Source of the DNA: an uncultured Piscirickettsiaceae bacterium
GTDB lineage: Bacteria; Pseudomonadota; Gammaproteobacteria; Methylococcales; Cycloclasticaceae
Assembly: GCA_913061075.1 (NCBI GenBank)
Contig: CAJXSK010000005.1
Coordinates: forward strand, 102,089-166,088
Length of the DNA stretch: 64,000 nt
Direction of reading: 5' to 3'
Position 1 is the first letter of the stretch. Each line of letters opens with the position of its first letter. Shown one piece after another: positions 8,234-16,435 of the stretch. The notes beneath the pieces are model-generated. The model had not been told where the DNA came from, searched no databases, and worked only from the letters and a program-made list of their open reading frames with translations. A program made the position numbers and the translations under genes.

Positions 8234-11110
8234 TTAGTTATTTTCTAGTTCTTGGAAGTGCTTGAACATTAATTTCAATTCAGGAACATTAGCTTCATTG
8301 AGAACATTGGCTAGGTCAGAGTCATTTTTTAAAAGCGCGTCTAATCCTTCATTTAATTCAATGACATGGGCGCCAAATTTTTTAGCAATCACTAAAAAGT
8401 AAAGATAATGCATGGAGCGGATGAGTAAGCTCGGATTGGTTTGTGCTTGTTTCACAGCCGATAAAAAGGCTAATTGTAGCGATTTGTTGTATTTATCAAG
8501 TTGATACTGCCCATTTATTTCTTTACACATAGCGTTCAATGCTATTTTTTGCCCGTCTTCATTAAAGCGTAATTCTGGCCATGGAAGCTTGGCGGTTTCA
8601 AGGTTAAATTTTTCTGCATAGGCATTTAAATAACACCAAGCGATGCTTGATGCAATTCTATCGCCAATGGGGCACATATCGCAGTCTGCCATAATTTTTA
8701 GCATGGGGATTAAGGCATTTCTAATATCTTTTGAAGAACGGTCGTTTGGTAAATCTTCGAACCCGCGGTAACCAAAACCGGCCAACAAGATAATGCGGGT
8801 AATTTCTTTGTAGTTACCTGCTTCAGATAAAAACAAACGGACAGCTGCAGGTTCTATAGCAACGGTGGTCCAAGATATGAACGCTAAAATATCGCCAACA
8901 ATGGATGACTTCTTGGTCTCTTGCCAGCGTAATATGGCACGTTGGGCCATTTGTTCAGTGATTATTTCATTGTGCATTAACTCGCCAGCCATGCGGTAAA
9001 TAACAGGGTTAAAGGCGGTGTCACCAAAATCATCAACGTTGCCAAGGGTCAGGCATTGTTTGAAGTACAGGGCAAGAAGGTAATCATGCCACTGCCTATT
9101 GGAAAAACGAATCTTATTGTGCCCAGTGGTAATAAAAAGTGTTCGTTGTACTAGGCCTGAAATGAAATAGTCCTCATTTAATAACGCTAGGCTTGTGTTA
9201 AGTTGTTCGTTCTCTCCTTCAAGTTGATTGGATTGTAAAAATTGGCTCCATTCATCAGCAATACCTTGAATTTCGGTTTTAACTTGTTTCAAACTCAATT
9301 CGCCTAACGCTTTTCTAAAGAAAACCCAGGCAACCAGCATCAGTGCAATAAGTAAATGTTCACGGTTAATGACATCACCATTAGGTAGTATTCCGCCTTC
9401 CAAACTGCTTTTTCTTAAAATAGACTCAATAGATTGACCGACGATGTGTGTGGCATTTAGGTCACTTCCGTTAATGCCGGGCATATCATCTAAAGACGAT
9501 AAAATAAGTGGGGTTAATACGATATCTAATAGGTCTTTGTTTTTTACAAAATCAAGCCAAGCTCCGCAAATAGGGAAAGCATTTTTTGCTTCTTCAATAG
9601 TCAGTGGAGATACTTCATAGACGTCTTTGGTTGAGTTTGCATAGCGTTCAACATCTGGAAGGCTGCTTCTGCATACAGTTAAAATTGAAAATTTAGGGTT
9701 GTTTCGGTACCGCTTGGACGCCTTTTTAATAAGATTTAGCATATGAGCGTTGCTAATGTCGTTGTGCAACGCTAGAAATTCATCTAATCCGTCAAATAAT
9801 ATGCATACAGCTTGTGTTTCAAACCTAGGCATGACTTTTGTGGAGCGAAAATCCCGAGTTGGGAAGAGTTCGCGGACCCAGTTTTCATGCCATGCCCATA
9901 GGCTATCCCAATTTAATTCTGAATTTACTTCAAGACCAGACAGCATTTGTAGTGGCACAGAAAAAGGGATGACTTGTTGGGGGTTCGGGTTGATTAGATA
10001 ATCGAATGATAATTGCTTTAACAGAGCGCGCATAACGGTGGATTTACCTGCCCCGCCACTGCCTGTGAGTAGGGCTTGGTGTGGGAAGTTATTCTTGTTA
10101 TTGCTCAAGCGTTTATAAATCGCATTAAAGACGCTAAGTTGGCTTCCTTTGTTGCTTGCTTCGTCTGTTGATCCACCGATGAGTGTGTGGGTGCCAAGCT
10201 CTTGGTCCAATGAATCCAGCTTACGTAAGATGGCGGCAGCATGAGTGACAAGGTGATAATTATCGCCGGAATAGCCGAAAACCTGAGAAACGAGAATGTC
10301 CATGATAGGACCATTTTTATGCTCAGGAATTTTAACGCTGTCGTGATTGCCGCGAAATGTTAGCTGTTGACCTGACATGCTATTTGTTGGGACAGCAATG
10401 TCTGAGCCAGCGAGTAGATCAAATGAGACTGGATGGGGCAGCTGGTTCTTTGCGGATGAAGTGAGTGCGTTTTCACTCTTTTCATGTAAATCCGTTAACC
10501 AAGGGTTTCCATGACGTAAGGTATCAATAATCTCATTTTTGCCAACGTCTGCGGCGCCTTGAGTAATTGTTCGAATAAGGTTTAAAAAAGGCTTGGCCAG
10601 AAGGTAGACGTATTTGTAGGCCACTTGACCAATTTTGGTTAACGAGGGGTCGCCCCCGTAGTGCGGTACGGCAATATTGACGACACGGGGCGTTTTTAGC
10701 CATAACGCAGTGCTGTCTTCAAAAATAAATGTTTGGTTATCTATTTGATTTGAAATGTCGTTAAACGATTCTGTTAAGAGATGTTTTACAACCAGTCCGC
10801 CAGTGCTATGCGTAATAAAAATAATGAAGTTGTAGCTAGAATAAGCGTTTTCTAAACATGTTTTTAAATCATTTGACGCTTGGGGAACACTGGCCTTTTG
10901 CCATAAGCCCGCAGCATAAGAGAAGTTTAGGATATCAACATTTGAGCCGATGCGTTCTGATAGCCATTGCGGTGTTTCGCTCCATGTTTCAGCAGGGCTG
11001 CCAAAAATACCATGAACAAAAACAACTAGAATATCTGGGCGGTACTTCTTTGCGCTTTTGTCAGCTCCATGAAAAAGGCCGTAACGTGTTTCTTGAGTCC
11101 AGAATTCCAT
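8234..11110 (-). CDS. Alpha/beta-hydrolase fused to NACHT-like STAND ATPase
   Basis: This 958-residue protein has three parts. Residues 1-280 are an alpha/beta hydrolase of the DUF676/SERAC1-like type: oxyanion segment FVHGIFGSP (31-39), nucleophile THSTGG with Ser102, likely acid Asp237 in GSDIAVP, and likely base His256 in GNHDSV. Residues 340-600 form a P-loop module with Walker A GSGGAGKST (350-358) and a NACHT-style Walker B ILFDGLDE (437-444). The rest to residue 958 is alpha-helical with HEAT-like character. This is the effector-switch-sensor order of STAND proteins, several of which act in phage defence by sensing phage proteins and then activating a toxic effector. Here the effector would be a lipase or esterase. 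A DUF2288 gene lies 126 bp upstream on the same strand. The domain calls are strong; the defence role is inferred, since neither neighbour is a known defence gene. Confidence 0.75.
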   Translation of the reverse strand: MEFWTQETRYGLFHGADKSAKKYRPDILVVFVHGIFGSPAETWSETPQWLSERIGSNVDILNFSYAAGLWQKASVPQASNDLKTCLENAYSSYNFIIFITHSTGGLVVKHLLTESFNDISNQIDNQTFIFEDSTALWLKTPRVVNIAVPHYGGDPSLTKIGQVAYKYVYLLAKPFLNLIRTITQGAADVGKNEIIDTLRHGNPWLTDLHEKSENALTSSAKNQLPHPVSFDLLAGSDIAVPTNSMSGQQLTFRGNHDSVKIPEHKNGPIMDILVSQVFGYSGDNYHLVTHAAAILRKLDSLDQELGTHTLIGGSTDEASNKGSQLSVFNAIYKRLSNNKNNFPHQALLTGSGGAGKSTVMRALLKQLSFDYLINPNPQQVIPFSVPLQMLSGLEVNSELNWDSLWAWHENWVRELFPTRDFRSTKVMPRFETQAVCILFDGLDEFLALHNDISNAHMLNLIKKASKRYRNNPKFSILTVCRSSLPDVERYANSTKDVYEVSPLTIEEAKNAFPICGAWLDFVKNKDLLDIVLTPLILSSLDDMPGINGSDLNATHIVGQSIESILRKSSLEGGILPNGDVINREHLLIALMLVAWVFFRKALGELSLKQVKTEIQGIADEWSQFLQSNQLEGENEQLNTSLALLNEDYFISGLVQRTLFITTGHNKIRFSNRQWHDYLLALYFKQCLTLGNVDDFGDTAFNPVIYRMAGELMHNEIITEQMAQRAILRWQETKKSSIVGDILAFISWTTVAIEPAAVRLFLSEAGNYKEITRIILLAGFGYRGFEDLPNDRSSKDIRNALIPMLKIMADCDMCPIGDRIASSIAWCYLNAYAEKFNLETAKLPWPELRFNEDGQKIALNAMCKEINGQYQLDKYNKSLQLAFLSAVKQAQTNPSLLIRSMHYLYFLVIAKKFGAHVIELNEGLDALLKNDSDLANVLNEANVPELKLMFKHFQELENN

Positions 11111-11236
11111 AGTGTTCTTCTTATGTTCGATGTTTCGTTTATATTAGAACAGTAAGTTTGCTTGTTTCTTACCAAGAGTGCATTGTTTTTTACAATAAAT
11201 ACGTAGATTAGTTGTTTAGTAAATAATGAGTGACGT

Positions 11237-11533
11237 TTAGGGCCTATGCTGAACCAATATCCAAGGTAATACAACGACAGACCAAAGATTGCTTTCACCC
11301 TTTGACCATTCCATTGCCTCTTCGTTAGAAACGCCAGCTAAGCGATTCTCCACCAGCCATTGTTCAACGATAGGTTTGTTATCGTTAGATACCTCAAGTG
11401 CCGCATCAACAAGATCCAAGTCGTTAGCAACACGAATTAAATGCCCTTTAGCAAAAAAACGTTCTAAGTCTTTCCAGTCAATTTCGGCTGTTTCAGTGTG
11501 TAAAGCGTGCCATTTTTCTGATTTATTGTCCAT
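11237..11533 (-). CDS. DUF2288 family protein
   Basis: This 98-residue soluble protein has no signal peptide or membrane segment. The stretch ending EIDWKDLERFFAKGHLIRV and the later LWSVVVLPWILVQ match the DUF2288 family as I know it, a small uncharacterised family of proteobacteria and cyanobacteria. Its length is normal for the family. It is transcribed in the same direction as the hydrolase-NACHT gene, but the 126-bp gap makes a shared operon uncertain. A long antisense-strand reading frame covers the same DNA; that is only the extension of the downstream YeeE-type gene and is not used. Confidence 0.7.
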   Translation of the reverse strand: MDNKSEKWHALHTETAEIDWKDLERFFAKGHLIRVANDLDLVDAALEVSNDNKPIVEQWLVENRLAGVSNEEAMEWSKGESNLWSVVVLPWILVQHRP

Positions 11534-11566
11534 GTGCTCATTTTACAGCGATTGTTCAGTACATTC

Positions 11567-11599
11567 ATATTACAAAAAACATATGTTTTTTGGTAATAT
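11567..11599. promoter_or_regulatory. 33-bp near-perfect palindrome, candidate repressor operator
   Basis: Arms ATATTAC (11567-11573) and GTAATAT (11593-11599) enclose a core of six A, CATATG and six T, with a single unpaired G at 11592 as the only asymmetry. It lies 31 bp upstream of the first YeeE/YedE start. A possible promoter (-35 TTACAA at 11571, -10 TAATAT at 11594, spacing 17) sits entirely within it, so a bound dimer would block transcription. Long AT-rich palindromes of this type precede sulfide-responsive yeeE-type genes controlled by ArsR-family BigR/SqrR-like repressors. No such repressor is encoded nearby; the Crp/Fnr gene at 12823 is an alternative, although the site lacks a Crp/Fnr core. 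Confidence 0.6.
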
Positions 11600-11630
11600 G
11601 CATATAAATTACATAGACAGGAACGCTTCA

Positions 11631-12059
11631 ATGGAAAACTTTACACCCTATACTTCGTTGGCAGGTGGTATTTTGATTGGTATTAGCGCCAGTATTTTGA
11701 TGTTACTTAATGGTCGTATTGCGGGCATTAGTGGCATTGTCAGTGGTATTTTTAATGGGTCATCACTGCATGAAAAGTTATGGCGTTTAGCCTTTGTGGT
11801 GGGTCTTATTGGTGGCGCATTTGTGTACGCGAATTATTACCCTGTTAATATTGAACCACGTGAGCATATGACAACGGCTTTATTAGTTGCTGGCGGTCTG
11901 ATTGTTGGGTTTGGTACAGCAATGGGTGGTGGCTGTACCAGTGGACATGGTGTGTGTGGTATGTCGCGTTTTTCTTTACGGTCAATAACCGCAACGATGA
12001 CTTTTTTAATTAGCGGTATAGCGACAGTCTATTTAGTTAAGACTTTTCTAGGAGCATAA
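11631..12059 (+). CDS. YeeE/YedE family sulfur-compound transporter, N-terminal half (PmpA-like)
   Basis: A 142-residue integral membrane protein with about four helices and the conserved Cys segment GGGCTSGHGVCG at about residues 101-112. The YeeE/YedE family moves thiosulfate or related sulfur species; the Cys residues line the pathway in the thiosulfate transporter. Here the usual single-chain fold is split into two genes, as in the PmpA/PmpB pairs of many proteobacteria. The frame runs back to 11289, but the ATG at 11631 has a good AGGA site (about 11619-11622) and starts just before the first helix. Its stop TAA shares one base with the next start. Confidence 0.85.
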   Translation: MENFTPYTSLAGGILIGISASILMLLNGRIAGISGIVSGIFNGSSLHEKLWRLAFVVGLIGGAFVYANYYPVNIEPREHMTTALLVAGGLIVGFGTAMGGGCTSGHGVCGMSRFSLRSITATMTFLISGIATVYLVKTFLGA

Positions 12060-12481
12060 TGATGAAAACGATATTAAGTGCGTTGTTAGCAGGTACTGTT
12101 TTTGGTGTGGGTTTAACGTTATCTGGAATGGTTGACCCAAACAAAGTGGTTAACTTTTTAGATATTACGGGTAATTGGGACCCCAGTTTAATGTTCGTAT
12201 TAGGTGGCGCTGTTATTACAACAACGATTGCTTACCGGTTTATATTTGCGCAAGATAAACCCTTGTTTGATGAAGACTTTCATTTGCCGACGTTATTGAA
12301 AATAGACAGTAAATTGCTAAGCGGTTCAATTATGTTTGGCATTGGCTGGGGATTAATTGGGTATTGTCCTGGGCCTGCGGTAGCCAGTATTGGATTTAGG
12401 CCAGAAGAACCATTAATCGTTGTGGCTTCAATGTTAGTTGGTATGCTGCTGTTTAGAACCATTGCAAGGCTAAGAGCGTAA
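12059..12481 (+). CDS. YeeE/YedE family transporter, C-terminal half (PmpB-like, DUF6691)
   Basis: This 140-residue protein is the partner of the preceding gene. It begins with a helix and the conserved segment GLTLSGMVDPNKVVNFLDI, and later carries GIGWGLIGYCPGPA, whose single Cys is the counterpart of the Cys motif in the first half. About four membrane helices are seen. The start overlaps the previous stop by one base (an alternative ATG follows directly at 12062) and an AGGAG site lies at about 12050, so translation is coupled. Together the two halves probably form one inner-membrane channel for sulfide, thiosulfate or persulfide-type sulfur. A bidirectional terminator follows. Confidence 0.85.
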   Translation: MMKTILSALLAGTVFGVGLTLSGMVDPNKVVNFLDITGNWDPSLMFVLGGAVITTTIAYRFIFAQDKPLFDEDFHLPTLLKIDSKLLSGSIMFGIGWGLIGYCPGPAVASIGFRPEEPLIVVASMLVGMLLFRTIARLRA

Positions 12482-12502
12482 GTAGTAACAATCTGTCACT
12501 AC

Positions 12503-12534
12503 AAAAAGGCCGCGTATTAACGCGGCCTTTTTTG
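12503..12534. terminator. Intrinsic bidirectional terminator
   Basis: AAGGCCGCG and CGCGGCCTT form a 9-bp GC-rich stem with loop TATTAA, with A residues before and T residues after. It can serve both the YeeE-type pair reading right and the DUF2892 gene reading left. Confidence 0.9.
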
Positions 12535-12551
12535 ATTCTTTGTAGTAAGTG

Positions 12552-12740
12552 CTAATCAGCATTTTTAGCTGAGCTAATACCGAAAGGTAAATAGGCAGGG
12601 CACCAGTTAATTAGTGCAGTACCTAAAGGGACAAGGCCAACAGCGCCCCATAAATTTTGTGCGTAAACACCCCAGCCAATTATGGCAAGACCAACAATAA
12701 TTCTTAATGTTTTATCCATTCCACCAACGTTTGCATTCAT
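12552..12740 (-). CDS. DUF2892 family inner-membrane protein
   Basis: A 62-residue protein with the family start MNANVGGMDKTLRIIVGLAI and two hydrophobic segments. DUF2892 domains are often fused to or neighbour rhodanese and sulfur genes (for example the membrane part of YgaP), which fits this setting between YeeE-type transporters and a TauE exporter. An AGGAG-like site (revcomp of CTCCT, about 12744-12748) precedes the ATG. It is the last gene of a leftward group tauE, crp/fnr, DUF2892. Exact role unknown. Confidence 0.85.
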   Translation of the reverse strand: MNANVGGMDKTLRIIVGLAIIGWGVYAQNLWGAVGLVPLGTALINWCPAYLPFGISSAKNAD

Positions 12741-12822
12741 TTTATTCTCCTAATTAAGTTAAGCTAGTGAATAGTAAGTGAATGACAAGAGGCTGTCTGT
12801 ATCATAGTTACATAGCGTTGGG

Positions 12823-13482
12823 TTATTTGCTTTGTAGGTAGGCTTTGTTCTGTAATGTAATATGTCCGCGGCCTAGTGTTATGGCGCTGTCTGCCGAAAA
12901 TGTTTCAAGAATACGACTAATAACCACTCTGTTCGTACCTAGTTCATGGCTGATTTGTTCGTGGGTGATGTTCATGGTGTCACCTTCGTTTTCACAGTTC
13001 TCTAGAATAAATCTCGCAATGCGGCTGTCCATTCGCTGGAAGATGACTTGGTCAAATGTATTTAGTATGTCAGTTAGGCGCCCTGAAAGAGATTGAAAGA
13101 TGTAATCTCGTAATATACTGTGCTCATCGGCCCATTTTTTAAATAAGGCAGATGGAATCATTAAGGCAGTAAGCTCGGTTTGTGTTGAAGCAAACGCGGG
13201 ATAGCTCTTTTGGCTTAAAATAGAAAAAATAGTTAAAATACAACTTTGTTGTTCGTGAATATTGAATAACGTGACCTCTTTGCCGGTATCGCTCATTTTA
13301 TATACGCGAACAGAGCCAGATAGCACTATAAAAAACCACTCACTATTCATTCCTTCGTACGCAAGTTCTTGCCCTTTCGGGAACGTTTTTATTGAGGTGT
13401 TAGATGCAATATCTTCAATTAAGGAAGGGCTTGCAGCAGCAAACATGGGGAGGTTTTTTATGAGCTCAATGTCTGCGTGCAT
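12823..13482 (-). CDS. Crp/Fnr family transcriptional regulator
   Basis: A 219-residue regulator with an N-terminal cyclic-nucleotide-binding-type beta roll (about 8-125), a dimer helix, and a C-terminal winged helix with recognition region ITHEQISHELGTNRVVISRI (about 173-192). It lacks the N-terminal Cys cluster of Fnr, so it should not carry an oxygen-sensing Fe-S cluster. Cys81 (in QQSCILT) and a Cys near 162 are available for redox or persulfide sensing, which would suit its sulfur-gene neighbours, but that is inference. It starts 3 bases after the TauE stop, so the two are co-transcribed. Possible targets are the YeeE-type pair and its own operon. Confidence 0.85.
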   Translation of the reverse strand: MHADIELIKNLPMFAAASPSLIEDIASNTSIKTFPKGQELAYEGMNSEWFFIVLSGSVRVYKMSDTGKEVTLFNIHEQQSCILTIFSILSQKSYPAFASTQTELTALMIPSALFKKWADEHSILRDYIFQSLSGRLTDILNTFDQVIFQRMDSRIARFILENCENEGDTMNITHEQISHELGTNRVVISRILETFSADSAITLGRGHITLQNKAYLQSK

Positions 13483-13485
13483 TTT

Positions 13486-14277
13486 TTATCCCAGTAACAT
13501 TCTAATTCCGACAACAATGAGGATAACAGAAAATACTTTTTTTAAAATGCTGGTGGGAATCTTGTGAGATAGGTGTACGCCTAGCGTTGCAGAAAACAGG
13601 CTAGAGATACTAATGCCTAAAAAGGCAGGAATATTAATGTAGCCAATGTTGTAAGCGGGTAAGTTTTCAGCATGTGAACCGATGATAATAAAACCAAGCA
13701 CTCCGAAAATGGCAATCGGTAGGCCACAAGCACTGCCCAGTGCAATAGCCTTAGTCATTGGGATATTGTGCCAAATCATGTAGGGAACGGTTATTGTGCC
13801 GCCGCCAATACCAATTAATGTTGATAAGGCGCCAAACACACCGCCAGTAACCGTTAAGGGAAGGATGCCAGGGAGCTGCCGGTGTGGCTTCGTCTTTGGA
13901 TTGAACGCCATGCGCAGACCATTAAGCAGCAGGAAGGTACCAAAAATCATGGCTAACACTTGGCTACTTAAGAAATGCGCTAAGTCGGCTCCAAACCATG
14001 CGCCTACGGCTATTCCTGGCGTGAGGGTTTTAACAATCGGCCACATTATGGCGCCTCGGCGGTGCTGCGCTAATACCGCCGTTATTGACGTTATAATGAT
14101 GGTGGCGAGAGAGGTTGCAATAGCTGTTTGCATGATTGTTTCGACTGGCATACCATTATGAGCAAGCAACCATGCAAGAAATGGCACTATAACAATACCA
14201 CCACCAACACCAATTAAGCCTGAAATGATTCCTGAGATGACACCAAAAACTGCACAATATAAAAAGATGTCGATCAA
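13486..14277 (-). CDS. TauE/SafE family sulfite/sulfonate exporter
   Basis: A 263-residue inner-membrane protein with about eight helices in two homologous halves, each opening with a glycine-rich GVGGG or GIGGG segment (about 23-28 and 163-168), the hallmark of the TauE/SafE (DUF81) family. Members export sulfite, sulfoacetate or related organosulfur anions. The following Crp/Fnr gene begins 3 bases downstream. Together with YeeE-type proteins and DUF2892 it forms a sulfur-handling module. Substrate is not determined by sequence. Confidence 0.85.
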   Translation of the reverse strand: MIDIFLYCAVFGVISGIISGLIGVGGGIVIVPFLAWLLAHNGMPVETIMQTAIATSLATIIITSITAVLAQHRRGAIMWPIVKTLTPGIAVGAWFGADLAHFLSSQVLAMIFGTFLLLNGLRMAFNPKTKPHRQLPGILPLTVTGGVFGALSTLIGIGGGTITVPYMIWHNIPMTKAIALGSACGLPIAIFGVLGFIIIGSHAENLPAYNIGYINIPAFLGISISSLFSATLGVHLSHKIPTSILKKVFSVILIVVGIRMLLG

Positions 14278-14346
14278 AATAAAAAGTCCTTGTGCTAGAA
14301 AGCCTAAAAAACAAAGTGCAATTATAGCTTGCTTAAGGCTCTCAAA

Positions 14347-15570
14347 ATGAACATTTACCTCGTAGGCGGTGCGGTTAGAGATCAGCAGCTAGGCTTTCCG
14401 TATAAAGACCGTGATTATGTTGTGGTTGGTGCAACAGCCGAGCACATGTTGGCGGAGGGTTTTAAGCCGGTTGGCAAAGATTTCCCTGTGTTTATTCATC
14501 CGAAAAGTAAAGATGAATATGCGCTCGCAAGAACGGAGCGTAAATCAGGCGTTGGCTACAAAGGGTTCGATATTTACGCATCACCGGATGTGACGTTAGA
14601 GGAAGATTTACAGCGAAGGGACTTAACCATCAATGCTATGGCCCAAAGTGATGCTGGCTTGGTGGATCCTTATGGTGGCATGAAGGATTTGAAGGCAAAA
14701 ACGTTGAGACACGTGTCGCCAAATTTTCAAGAAGACCCATTAAGAGTATTACGTGTTGCCCGATTTGCAGCACGTTACGCTCATCTTGGTTTTACTATTG
14801 CACCAGATACAATGAAGTTAATGCAAGAAATGGTTAGTAGTGGTGAGTTGAAAACCTTAGTGGCAGAGCGAGTTTGGCAAGAAACAAGTCGCGCATTGGG
14901 TGAAAAGTCACCAGACGTATTTTTCGATGTTTTAAGACAATGCTGCGCATTGTATGCAATTTTCCCGGAATTAGACGCATTGTTCGGCGTTCCACAGCCA
15001 AAAGAACACCACCCAGAAATTGATACGGGTGTGCATACAATAATGGTTTTGCAACAGGCCTCGCTATTATCTACAAGCCCTGTTGTTCGCTTTGCAGCGT
15101 TAACGCATGATTTGGGTAAGGCGTTAACGTTACCGGAATATTGGCCATCTCATCACGGGCATGAAACAAAAGGGTTGGCGGCATTAAAGAAAATGGTTGT
15201 TCGCTTAAGAGTGCCCAATGAATTTGCGAGTTTGGCGGAAAAAGTAATGGAGTTTCATACGCATTGTCATAAAGCATTGGAGTTAAAGTCGTCAACACTG
15301 GTGAAGCTATTTGAATCATTAGGGGCTTTTCGCCAAAACAGTGAATTAGAGGGGTTTTTATTAGCATGTGAAGCGGACTCTAAAGGGCGAACGGGCTTTG
15401 AACAAAGACAGTACCCCCAATCTGATTGGTTAAGAAAAGCGCATGTAGCAGCAAATGATGTGAATGCAGTGCAATTTATTAAAGAAGGGTTAGCAGGTAA
15501 AGAGATAGGAAAAGCAATCCATGACAAACGGGTTTATGTGATTGAGCAGCTAAAAAAAGAGAGTTTGTAA
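14347..15570 (+). CDS. cca: CCA tRNA nucleotidyltransferase, multifunctional
   Basis: A 407-residue class II enzyme that adds or repairs the 3' CCA of tRNAs. It is collinear with E. coli Cca: nucleotide-binding GGAVRD near residue 8, catalytic DRD near 21, RRDLTINA, neck and body domains, then a C-terminal HD phosphohydrolase domain with HPEIDTGVHT and HDLGK, which in enterobacteria has phosphatase and phosphodiesterase activity. A TTG at 14329 would add six residues, but the ATG at 14347 matches the family start MNIYLVGG and has AAGG 12 bases upstream. It is divergent from tauE, and the next gene begins at the base after its stop. Confidence 0.95.
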   Translation: MNIYLVGGAVRDQQLGFPYKDRDYVVVGATAEHMLAEGFKPVGKDFPVFIHPKSKDEYALARTERKSGVGYKGFDIYASPDVTLEEDLQRRDLTINAMAQSDAGLVDPYGGMKDLKAKTLRHVSPNFQEDPLRVLRVARFAARYAHLGFTIAPDTMKLMQEMVSSGELKTLVAERVWQETSRALGEKSPDVFFDVLRQCCALYAIFPELDALFGVPQPKEHHPEIDTGVHTIMVLQQASLLSTSPVVRFAALTHDLGKALTLPEYWPSHHGHETKGLAALKKMVVRLRVPNEFASLAEKVMEFHTHCHKALELKSSTLVKLFESLGAFRQNSELEGFLLACEADSKGRTGFEQRQYPQSDWLRKAHVAANDVNAVQFIKEGLAGKEIGKAIHDKRVYVIEQLKKESL

Positions 15571-16416
15571 TTGGCGCAATTACGGCCATCTGTTTTATAT
15601 GGCGCGTTAATTCTCGGTAGTATTTTGGCAGGTTGTGGACTTATTTTTGGGCTGTTCTACAACAGTGAAAAATTTGAAGGAAACCGTTATGAAAATAGTT
15701 ATGAGGAAATTTATAAGGCAGCGTTAACGGTTGAGCAGAAAACTGCGCTTACCGCAATACAAGCAAAAGGTATGGAATGGGCGCCTTTTCGCTTTATCGA
15801 AGCAATAAAAAATGATGACGTTGAGCTGGTTCAATTGTTTATTAATGCAGGTATGCCGCTAAATTCCGATACTATTTTGTTGGAAATCGCGCTGAGCGCT
15901 TCATTAAGAAAAAAAACCATGCTGGCACTGTTGGTGAAGCATTATCACTTAGATTTAAATGCACTTTATCGGTTGCCAAGTTACGTCACACAATTTGATG
16001 CTGAGCTAGCGACCATATATTTACCTTACATAAATGAAAGGAAAGAAGCGTTCCGCCTTGCGATGATGGACTATAAAAAAGAGTTCGTGATATGGGAGCG
16101 AGCGTTGGACGTTAAAAAGCAAAAAATGTTAAGGGCCTGCACTAATGATGCTTGCCGTAATGGGCGTATTAATGATGTACGTCGACTGTATGCTGAATCG
16201 CAACCTAATAAGCCGGAACTCGGTTATATCAGTAAGTCACGCGTGTTTGTTTCGTTGCTAACGATTTTTAGATGGCAAGGGGATATGGAGCTAATATCCT
16301 ATGTTGAACAAGATGATGCGGAACGAATCCCCAATAAAATGTTCTTAACAGACAGTAAATTGATTTACTTTGTAGTTGATGCCAGCGGAAATGGCGCTAT
16401 CATCGACGTTAAATAA
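15571..16416 (+). CDS. Membrane-anchored protein of unknown function, paralogue A
   Basis: A 281-residue protein I cannot assign. The start is TTG, directly abutting the cca stop, so it depends on translational coupling. A single N-terminal membrane segment (about 8-30) is followed by a soluble domain. An LAGC sequence inside the helix looks like a lipobox, but hydrophobic residues continue after the Cys, so a plain anchor is likelier. At about 66-92 the segment KGMEWAPFRFIEAIKNDDVE, then LFINAGM, resembles one ankyrin-like helix pair. The same segment recurs in the next gene, showing a tandem duplication. A Cys pair (ACTNDAC, about 190-196) is also shared in position. Confidence 0.65.
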   Translation: MAQLRPSVLYGALILGSILAGCGLIFGLFYNSEKFEGNRYENSYEEIYKAALTVEQKTALTAIQAKGMEWAPFRFIEAIKNDDVELVQLFINAGMPLNSDTILLEIALSASLRKKTMLALLVKHYHLDLNALYRLPSYVTQFDAELATIYLPYINERKEAFRLAMMDYKKEFVIWERALDVKKQKMLRACTNDACRNGRINDVRRLYAESQPNKPELGYISKSRVFVSLLTIFRWQGDMELISYVEQDDAERIPNKMFLTDSKLIYFVVDASGNGAIIDVK

Positions 16417-16435
16417 CAATAACTAAAAAATTTAT

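Noticed and set aside
8206-11600. Mobile-element borders around the hydrolase-NACHT gene
   Set aside because: I saw no direct repeats, integrase, transposase or tRNA target at either side, so horizontal origin is not supported by sequence alone.
11289-11630. Extension of the first YeeE-type gene upstream of 11631
   Set aside because: It is antisense to the DUF2288 gene and crosses the palindrome and promoter; the ATG at 11631 has a proper ribosome site.
15571-15660. Lipoprotein signal (LAGC) in paralogue A
   Set aside because: Strongly hydrophobic sequence continues after the Cys, which fits a membrane anchor rather than a processed lipoprotein.
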